Assembly: GCF_025548555.1 (NCBI RefSeq)
Contig: NZ_JAJLPA010000010.1
Location: 41,103-105,102 of the forward strand
DNA length: 64,000 nucleotides
Direction of reading: 5' to 3'
From: Sphingomonas sp. A2-49
GTDB taxonomy: Bacteria; Pseudomonadota; Alphaproteobacteria; Sphingomonadales; Sphingomonadaceae
Positions 58,514 through 64,000 of this stretch are shown one piece after another. Every line of letters starts with the position of its first letter. Within the stretch, counting starts at the first letter, position 1. A program made the position numbers and the translations under genes. The notes below the pieces were generated by a model that was given only the letters and a program-made list of their open reading frames with translations, was not told where the DNA came from and ran no database searches.

Positions 58514-58974
58514 CGGGACTCCCGGAGGTGGAGGGTGAGGAACTGGTTGTACGGACTGGGGCGATAGTCGGCGAAGGCGTCCGTGTCGACGAAGCCGGCA
58601 CCGCGGTACAGCGCCACCGCGGGGGCGTGCAGCGCAGCGGTGCCGGTTTCGAGGCTGAGCCGGTGATAGCCGCGCGCACGGGCCTCCGCGATCACATGCG
58701 ACAGCAGTGCGCGGCCGACGCCGGTGCGGATCGCCGTCGGCGCCGCCCGCATCGACTTCAGCTCGCCGTGCGCGGCGTCGAGCCGTTTCAGCGCGACGAA
58801 GCCCGCCAGCGCATCGTCGCGCCATGCGGTCCAGAAGGTGACGTCCGGCGCGGACAGGCCGGTAGCATCCAGCGCGAAAGCATAGGCGGCCATCTCGCCA
58901 CGTACTTCGCGCAGATGGTGCGCGAGCAGCGCCGCGACGTGCGGCGCGGCCGGATCGTCGCGGCGGATCTCCAT
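58495..58974 (-). CDS. GNAT family N-acetyltransferase
   Basis: The 159-residue protein has the GNAT fold: ALAGFVALKRLDAAHGELKS as the central strands, the acetyl-CoA loop RTGVGRALLSHVIAEARARG (about 95-115) and YHRLSLETG followed by AVALYRGAGFVD. It transfers acetyl groups to an unknown amine; the VALYRGAGF ending resembles PA-type small-molecule acetyltransferases. The ATG at 58974 overlaps the stop of the M14 gene (TGATG). Confidence 0.88.
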   Translation of the reverse strand: MEIRRDDPAAPHVAALLAHHLREVRGEMAAYAFALDATGLSAPDVTFWTAWRDDALAGFVALKRLDAAHGELKSMRAAPTAIRTGVGRALLSHVIAEARARGYHRLSLETGTAALHAPAVALYRGAGFVDTDAFADYRPSPYNQFLTLHLRESRCRASS

Positions 58975-60083
58975 CAGATCTCGTCGATCATCGCGGTCAG
59001 CACCTCCAGGCACGATACGCCCAACCGGCGGCTGCGCTCCGGCGACCAGCCGAATTCGGCATCCGGATTGGGGTCGTGGTCCTTGAACGGCATTTCCAGC
59101 GTCACCGACACCGCACCGAACCGCTGCGCCAGCTGGTTGGTCGACATCGACAGGTTGGCATTGCCCGCGCTCGCCTTCTCATACCCCTTGCCGACCTGGA
59201 AATCGGGGGTGTGCGCGGCCAGCCGGTCGCCGAAGGCGTAGAATTTGGCGCCGTGATCGTCGGTCCAGTTGGGGATGCCTTCGTAGCCGGCGATGAAATT
59301 GGCGGGAATCGCCTCGTCGCCATGCACGTCGATCGCGAAGGCGACGCCGGTCTCGTCCATCGCATCGCGGACGCACAGAACTTCCGGACTGCGTTCGGGC
59401 GAGGGCGCGTGCCATTCGCGGTTGAGGTTGACACCCGCCGCATTGGTTCTGAGATGCCCGCGCCGCGTACCATCCGGGTTCATGTTCGGCACAACGTGCA
59501 CCGTCGCCTTTGCCAGCAGCGGCGCGGCGGCGTCGCTGGTCAGCCAGTCGAGCGCGCCGTCCATCCACCATTCCGCCATCGATTCGCCGGGATGCTGGCG
59601 CGCGTACAGCCATACCGGCTTGGGCCCGTCGCCGATGCGCAGATAGTCGATCGCCTGCCCGTCGAGCGAGGTGCCGAGCTGGCGGTGCGTCACGCCGGGC
59701 CGGGCAGCAATGCGCGCCACCAGATCGTCGTGCATCTCCATCGTATAGGGCGCGAAATAGGCGAACCAGGCGAGCTCGCCATCGATGCTGTGATCGAACG
59801 ACAGCACGCCGTCGTCGTAACGCGTATCGATCATCCGCCACGTGTGGCGATCGGCGCTCGCGCGCGTCCGATAGCCGGGCCAGCCGAACGGATAGGCGGA
59901 GGCACCCGCGTTGACGATGCGGAAGGTCAGCCGCCGCCCGTGCGCGCCGGCGACGCGGAAGTAGAACCACTGGAAGAAATCGGACTGGCGATCGGCGACG
60001 ATTTCCAGATCGACGCGGTCGCCGTCGATGGCGACGACGCGGATGTTGCCGCCGTCGAAGGCGGCATTGATGCTGATGGTCAT
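58974..60083 (-). CDS. M14 family zinc carboxypeptidase, cytosolic carboxypeptidase-like
   Basis: The 369-residue protein has an N-terminal beta-sandwich (about 1-125; FFQWFYFRVAGAHGRRLTFR) and an M14 domain. The zinc ligands are in ARQHPGESMAEWWMDG (His and Glu, about 165) and AFAIDVHGDEAIPAN (late His, about 253). NMNPDGTRRGHLRTNAAGVN holds the substrate-binding Arg/Asn region, and VTLEMPFKDH near the C-terminus has the catalytic Glu. This is the CCP/AGBL-like subgroup, which has no signal peptide and acts in the cytosol; bacterial substrates are unknown. The start at 60083 has a weak ribosome site. Confidence 0.9.
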   Translation of the reverse strand: MTISINAAFDGGNIRVVAIDGDRVDLEIVADRQSDFFQWFYFRVAGAHGRRLTFRIVNAGASAYPFGWPGYRTRASADRHTWRMIDTRYDDGVLSFDHSIDGELAWFAYFAPYTMEMHDDLVARIAARPGVTHRQLGTSLDGQAIDYLRIGDGPKPVWLYARQHPGESMAEWWMDGALDWLTSDAAAPLLAKATVHVVPNMNPDGTRRGHLRTNAAGVNLNREWHAPSPERSPEVLCVRDAMDETGVAFAIDVHGDEAIPANFIAGYEGIPNWTDDHGAKFYAFGDRLAAHTPDFQVGKGYEKASAGNANLSMSTNQLAQRFGAVSVTLEMPFKDHDPNPDAEFGWSPERSRRLGVSCLEVLTAMIDEI

Positions 60084-60111
60084 GGTGGTGCGTTTTACTC
60101 TGCTGGAACGG

Positions 60112-60717
60112 TTACTTGACGGTGATGGTGCGGCCCGAGGCACCGGGGAAGCCGGTGAACAGCGCGCGCGCGAGCTGCGCGGCCTGCTGGTCCGCGCCCT
60201 TGATGTCGCTGATGCCCTGCGCCTTGCCCTCCCAGACGGGCGACTGGTCGACGCGTCGCTTGATCGTCACCGACAGTTCCGCGACGAGCAATTGCGTCGG
60301 GCGGCGGCTGCCGATCGGAAAGCCGATGCCGCCACCCAGGCCGACGCCGCCACCGCCGCGCCGGTCGCCGCTGAACCCGCCGCCGCCGATGCCGATGCTT
60401 ATCGGCGACTGGCGCGGCGGCCCTTCGCGGCTGGTGCGGGTGAAGCCGACGCTCGCGACGTAATCGGGCGTCGCACCCTGTGCGGGAACGCTATAGCCGT
60501 TCTTGAGCAATTCGCCCTGCACCGCGGCGGCATAGGTCTTGAATTCCAGGCTGGCCGGGGCGCCGCCCGACAGCGGCTCGACCGCGATCGTCCCGCGCGC
60601 GATCGGCTCGCCGAGGTGGTAGCGGACGACCTCCATCGGCGGCAGCGGCGCGGTGGTCGCGCAGCCGGCGAGCGCCGCGGCACCGATGCCGAGGGCCAGG
60701 AACGGACGGATGGTCAT
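60112..60717 (-). CDS. DUF4136-type outer-membrane lipoprotein
   Basis: The 201-residue protein has a lipoprotein signal with the lipobox LAGC, and Cys19 as the lipidated residue. The rest fits DUF4136-like proteins: YHLGEPIARGTIAVEPLSGG, LEFKTYAAAVQGELLKNGYS and a C-terminal AELSVTIKRRVDQSPVWEGK. The middle (about 103-138) is a Gly-rich segment with GIGGGGFSGDRRGGGGVG. Function is unknown, and it is probably held at the inner leaflet of the outer membrane. It stands 28 bases before the M14 gene in the same direction. Confidence 0.85.
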   Translation of the reverse strand: MTIRPFLALGIGAAALAGCATTAPLPPMEVVRYHLGEPIARGTIAVEPLSGGAPASLEFKTYAAAVQGELLKNGYSVPAQGATPDYVASVGFTRTSREGPPRQSPISIGIGGGGFSGDRRGGGGVGLGGGIGFPIGSRRPTQLLVAELSVTIKRRVDQSPVWEGKAQGISDIKGADQQAAQLARALFTGFPGASGRTITVK

Positions 60718-60775
60718 GACGGATGTTCACCTTTGCGACTGCCTGTGCGAAACGCTCTAACGCGCCCGGCGTTGC

Positions 60776-60803
60776 TTGACTATTGCGTGCCCGGGTCTTA
60801 GGC
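60776..60803 (+). promoter_or_regulatory. candidate promoter for rpmJ
   Basis: TTGACT at 60776-60781 is a good -35 box about 70 bases upstream of the L36 start. The -10 is unclear (TTAGGC at 60798-60803, 16-base spacer), so only the -35 is convincing. Confidence 0.35.
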
Positions 60804-60852
60804 GCTCGCGCTTTCACCGACACCGTCAATTTCGAAAAGAAGCGAATCGATC

Positions 60853-60978
60853 ATGAAGATCCGCAATAGCCTGAAGTCGCTCAAGGACCGTCATCGCGAC
60901 AACCGCGTGATCCGTCGCCGCGGCCGCACCTACGTCATCAACAAGACCAACCGCCGCTTCAAGGCGCGCCAGGGCTAA
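60853..60978 (+). CDS. rpmJ: 50S ribosomal protein L36, zinc-independent 41-residue type
   Basis: The 41-residue protein reads [20 protein letters not shown] then [20 protein letters not shown] and G. It is the C-minus (YkgO-like) form of L36 that has no zinc-binding cysteines and is slightly longer than the 38-residue form. This form is the usual one in alphaproteobacteria. It is very basic and binds 23S rRNA in the large subunit. The HAD gene begins six bases after its stop. Confidence 0.95.
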   Translation: MKIRNSLKSLKDRHRDNRVIRRRGRTYVINKTNRRFKARQG

Positions 60979-60983
60979 GCCGC

Positions 60984-61598
60984 TTGGCGCTGCCCACGGC
61001 CGTCATCTTCGATGTCGGCCGGGTCTTGTACGACTGGGATCCGCGGATCCTCTACAGGCGCCTGATCGACGACGATCGGGCGCTTGATGCGTTCCTGCGC
61101 GACGTCGTCACGCACGAATGGCATTTCCAGCACGATGCCGGACGCGACTTCGTCGATACCTCGGCGGAGCTGGCGGCGCTGTATCCGCAGCACGCCGCGC
61201 TGATCGCCGCCTGGGGGCCGCGCTTCCTCGACAGCATCGGTGCGCCCGTCGCCGGCATGCCCGCGCTGGTCGACGAACTCGACGCCGCGGGCGTGCCACT
61301 GTTCGCGATCACCAACTTCAGCCATGAATTCTGGCCGCCGTTCCGCGCACGCGAGGCGGCGATGTTCGATCGCTTCCGCGACGTCGTCGTGTCGGGGGTG
61401 GAGAAGCTGGTGAAGCCCGATCCGGCGATCTACCGCCTCGCGCTCGACCGGTTCGGGCTGGAGGCGGCACGGACGGTGTTCATCGACGACAATGAAGCGA
61501 ACGTCGCGGGCGCCCGCGATGTCGGCCTGATCGCGCTGCATTTCACCGACGAACCGACGCTGCGCCGCGACCTGATCGCGCTGGGGCTGCTGGCGTAA
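60984..61598 (+). CDS. HAD-IA family hydrolase with TTG start
   Basis: The 204-residue protein has the HAD motifs: I, AVIFDVGRVLYDWDP (nucleophile Asp in FDVG), II, FAITNFS, III, the Lys in VEKLVKPDPAIYRLALDRFG, and IV, VFIDDNEANVAGAR. The GRVLYDWDP variant is that of YihX/haloacid-dehalogenase-like phosphatases acting on sugar phosphates. The DVG form, lacking the second Asp of DxD, is common in this subgroup. No ATG or GTG fits in front of motif I; the TTG at 60984, ten bases after AGGG, does. It follows rpmJ by six bases, so expression with a ribosomal protein is likely. Confidence 0.88.
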   Translation: MALPTAVIFDVGRVLYDWDPRILYRRLIDDDRALDAFLRDVVTHEWHFQHDAGRDFVDTSAELAALYPQHAALIAAWGPRFLDSIGAPVAGMPALVDELDAAGVPLFAITNFSHEFWPPFRAREAAMFDRFRDVVVSGVEKLVKPDPAIYRLALDRFGLEAARTVFIDDNEANVAGARDVGLIALHFTDEPTLRRDLIALGLLA

Positions 61599-61600
61599 CA

Positions 61601-61679
61601 GGGTTTCGCGGGCGCGCGGCGCGTGCTTCCCCGTGGTGCCCGCATCCGTCCGCATCGCCCCCGTGAGCCGCGAAACCCC
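61601..61679. repeat. 11-bp inverted repeat with long loop after the HAD gene
   Basis: GGGTTTCGCGG (61601-61611) is exactly complementary to CCGCGAAACCC (61669-61679). The 57-base loop makes a simple terminator unlikely. It begins just after the HAD stop codon, in the 259-base gap before the convergent RSH gene, which holds no supported gene. Confidence 0.45.
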
Positions 61680-61742
61680 TTGCACGACCGACACCCGGCC
61701 GCCGCCGGCACGATCGACGATGGCGCCGGGCGCAACGCCTTC

Positions 61743-61766
61743 GCGTCCTCCGCGCCTCCGCGCGAA
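61743..61766 (+). repeat. single arm of the CTCCGCGCCTCCGCG repeat family, copy 3
   Basis: These 24 bases match the right arm of copy 2 (56183 onwards) nearly base for base (GCGTCCTCCGCGCCTCCGCG, then CGAA). No complementary left arm is seen in the 140 bases upstream, so this copy is partial or decayed. Confidence 0.65.
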
Positions 61767-61857
61767 ATCCATTGCGCCACGAAACGGTCCGCCACCGCCG
61801 TCCGGTCGACGCGAAAGACGCTCCGGGCGCGCGGCGCGATGCGCGGGGCCCCCGTCG

Positions 61858-63960
61858 TCAGACCCGGTCGACCGCGTTCACCGCATCCGCCGCGCGCAGC
61901 GCCGCGAGCAGCCGCATCAGCTGGTGGATGTCGTGCACCTCGACATCGATGACGTTGGTGTGGAACATCGAATCGCGCGTATCGAGCCGTAGCGCGATGA
62001 TGTTGGCGCGGTGCGCGCCGATGATCGTCGAGACGATGCCGAGCGCGCCCGGTTCGTTCTTCACCTGTACCGCGATCCGGGCGACGGCGCCGTCGCTCTT
62101 GTCGCCCCAGTCGACGTCGACCCAGTCGGTCTCGTCCGCGCCGCGCTCCGCCAGTTCGGCGAGTACCGGGCAATCGATCGCATGCACCTCGATCCCCGCG
62201 TCCGGGCGGCGCAGCCCGACGATGCGGTCGCCCGGCACCGGATGGCAGCAGGTGGCGAGGTCGAACGCCACACCCGCGGTCAGCCCCTTGATCGAGATCG
62301 CGCGCGACTGGGGCGCGAGCAGGCCGACGTCCGCCCCCGCCGATCCCGGCATCAGCGCCTCCATCACCGCCGCGTCCGACACGCTGCGCCGCGCGATCGC
62401 CGCCATCAGCGCCGCCTCGTCGGGGAGCTTCAGCCGCATCAGCGCATGGTCGAGCGCGTCGCCGCCCAGCGTCGCGGGCAGCCGCTGGACGATATCGTCG
62501 TACAGCTTGCGCCCCAGCGCGATCAGTTCGTCGCGTTCCTTGTGGCGCAGATGGCGGCGGATACCGGCCAGCGCCTTGCCCGTGATCGCGAAGTTGAGCC
62601 AGCCGGGCTGCGGCACCTGCCCCTTGGAGCGCAGCACCTGCACCTGGTCGCCGTTCTCGATCACCGTCGACAGCGGTACGACGCGGCCGTTGATCTTCGC
62701 GCCGACCGCCTGGTCGCCGAGGTCGGTATGAACCGCATAGGCAAAATCGATCGGCGTCGCGCCCTTGGGCAGCTGGATCAGCTCGCCCTTGGGGGTGAAG
62801 GCGAAGATGCGATCCTGGTACATCGCCATGCGGGTATGTTCGAGCAGCTCTTCGGGGCTGCCCGCGGTTTCCAGGATCTCGACCAGGTCGGCGATCCAGC
62901 TGTGCTGGCTGTCGGCGCGGACCTTCTTTTCCTTGTATGCCCAGTGCGCGGCGAGGCCGAATTCGGCCTCTGCGTGCATGTCGGGGGTGCGGATCTGGAT
63001 CTCGATCCGCGCATTGTCGGCGTGGATCACCGACGTGTGGAGCGATCGGTAGCCGTTGCGCTTGGGGGTGGAGATATAGTCCTTGAACCGCCCCGGTACC
63101 ATCGGCCAGCGGCGGTGGATGATCCCCAGCGTGGCATAGCAATCCTCGATCGTCGGCACGATCGCGCGGAACGCCATGATGTCCGACAGCTGTTCGAAGC
63201 TGATGTGGCGCTCGCTCATCTTGCGCCAGATCGAATAGGGATGCTTTTCCCGGCCGTTGACCTCCGCCTCGATGCCGGCGCGGCCGAGCAGCAGCCGGAG
63301 GCCGGAGGCGATCCTGGCGATCCGGTCGCCGCCCCCGGTCTTCAGCAGTTCCAGCCGCTTGCTGATCGATTCATACGCCTCGGGCTCGAGCTGTTCGAAG
63401 GCGAGCGTCTGCATCTCCTTCATGAACTCGTACATGCCGATCCGCTCGGCGAGCGGGGCATAGATGTCCATCGTCTCCTTCGCGATCCGCCGCCGCTTCT
63501 CGGGCTTGGGGATGTGATGGAGCGTGCGCATGTTGTGCAGGCGGTCGGCGAGCTTGACCAGCAGCACGCGGATGTCGTCGGACATCGCGAGCAGGAACTT
63601 GCGCAGGTTTTCCGCCGCGCGCTCGTTCTCGCTCTGCGCCTCGATCTTGGAAAGCTTGGTGACGCCGTCGACCAGCCGCGCGACGTTGGCGCCGAACAGC
63701 CGGGTGATCTCTTCCGGCGTCGCGACCGTATCCTCGATCGTGTCGTGCAGGATCGCGGTCGCGATCGTCTCGTCGTCCAGCCTCAGGTCGGTGAGGATGC
63801 CCGCCACCTCGATCGGGTGGCTGAAATAGGGGTCGCCGCTGGCGCGCTTCTGGGATCCGTGCGCCTGCATCGAAAAGACATAGGCGCGGTTGAGCAGCGC
63901 CTCGTCGGCGTCCGGGTCGTAGTCGAGCACGCGGTCGACCAGTTCATATTGCCGTAGCAC
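61858..63960 (-). CDS. rsh: bifunctional (p)ppGpp synthetase/hydrolase (RelA/SpoT homologue)
   Basis: The 700-residue protein makes and breaks (p)ppGpp in the stringent response. In order it has an HD hydrolase domain (YFSHPIEVAGILTDLRL, ILHDTIEDTVAT, VKLADRLHNMRTL), a synthetase domain (EKHPYSIWRKM, KRNGYRSLHTSVI, EIQIRTPDMHAEAEFGLAAH), a TGS domain (IFAFTPKGELIQLPKGATPI) and a C-terminal ACT domain. Both catalytic domains appear intact, as expected for the single RSH of this group. The GTG at 63960 (MLRQYELVDRV by family) is preferred. An in-frame ATG at 63999 adds 13 residues unlike the family. The upstream promoter is outside the window. Confidence 0.95.
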   Translation of the reverse strand: MLRQYELVDRVLDYDPDADEALLNRAYVFSMQAHGSQKRASGDPYFSHPIEVAGILTDLRLDDETIATAILHDTIEDTVATPEEITRLFGANVARLVDGVTKLSKIEAQSENERAAENLRKFLLAMSDDIRVLLVKLADRLHNMRTLHHIPKPEKRRRIAKETMDIYAPLAERIGMYEFMKEMQTLAFEQLEPEAYESISKRLELLKTGGGDRIARIASGLRLLLGRAGIEAEVNGREKHPYSIWRKMSERHISFEQLSDIMAFRAIVPTIEDCYATLGIIHRRWPMVPGRFKDYISTPKRNGYRSLHTSVIHADNARIEIQIRTPDMHAEAEFGLAAHWAYKEKKVRADSQHSWIADLVEILETAGSPEELLEHTRMAMYQDRIFAFTPKGELIQLPKGATPIDFAYAVHTDLGDQAVGAKINGRVVPLSTVIENGDQVQVLRSKGQVPQPGWLNFAITGKALAGIRRHLRHKERDELIALGRKLYDDIVQRLPATLGGDALDHALMRLKLPDEAALMAAIARRSVSDAAVMEALMPGSAGADVGLLAPQSRAISIKGLTAGVAFDLATCCHPVPGDRIVGLRRPDAGIEVHAIDCPVLAELAERGADETDWVDVDWGDKSDGAVARIAVQVKNEPGALGIVSTIIGAHRANIIALRLDTRDSMFHTNVIDVEVHDIHQLMRLLAALRAADAVNAVDRV

Positions 63961-64000
63961 GACGACCACATGGGGTAGGGCCGTACCGCTTTGCAACATA

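Noticed and set aside
61601..61679. The inverted repeat after the HAD gene as a rho-independent terminator
   Set aside because: The loop is 57 bases and no T tract follows, so it is listed only as a repeat.

Overview
The window looks like chromosomal DNA from a high-GC alphaproteobacterium of the Sphingomonadales (Sphingomonas type). The basis is the roughly two-thirds GC coding sequence, the many large TonB-dependent receptors, the hemC-hemD-mitofilin block facing tsaD-gpsA, the purD/xseA head-to-head pair followed by a DUF2093 gene, a single bifunctional RelA/SpoT protein, a 41-residue L36 protein and a complete propionyl-CoA locus. Genus level is inference. I see no rRNA, tRNA, CRISPR array, insertion sequence or phage genes.

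Layout. 1-5453: the end of an M28 peptidase, an SDR-type oxidoreductase converging on an EamA permease, a threonine aldolase-like lyase and a DUF885 peptidase-like protein. 5472-9292 (minus): a cell-wall block with a PBP1A-type synthase, a SleB-type hydrolase and two unknowns. 9426-16179: an FMN reductase, a dicarboxylate symporter, a second EamA permease, two coupled unknown genes, an FMN-dependent 2-hydroxyacid oxidase, a class II aldolase-like protein and a Crp/Fnr regulator.

16187-26484 is the most distinctive part. A minus-strand array reads pccB, RHH-like protein, coiled-coil protein, mce, scpA, LprI-like protein, bioB, DUF4160, DUF2442, pccA, and a divergent ScfR/PccR-type regulator sits beyond pccB. 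The enzymes carry propionyl-CoA through methylmalonyl-CoA to succinyl-CoA. BioB supplies the biotin that PccA needs. Six genes in the middle are joined by four-base or similar short overlaps. A cluster of TTTGCAAA-type palindromes between pccB and the regulator is the likely operator. Inside both pccA and scpA lies a related GC-rich palindromic element of about 125-132 bp, read in the same frame, which adds about 44 similar residues to each enzyme. This is the most unusual observation in the window.

26563-33711: FAD oxidoreductase, DUF72 and a small membrane protein; then hemC-hemD-mitofilin (minus) against tsaD-gpsA (plus). 33963-48050: three large TonB-dependent receptors separated by purD/xseA/DUF2093/M23. 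The third receptor is clearly lower in GC and of the Oar-like type with an N-terminal carboxypeptidase-regulatory domain. 48132-55997: ClpB against an M16 peptidase, a small protein and a second DUF885 protein. 56227-63960: purE-purK, gpmA-GNAT-M14 carboxypeptidase, a lipoprotein, rpmJ, a HAD hydrolase and the (p)ppGpp synthetase/hydrolase. Inverted repeats of a CTCCGCGCCTCCGCG type recur at three intergenic sites.
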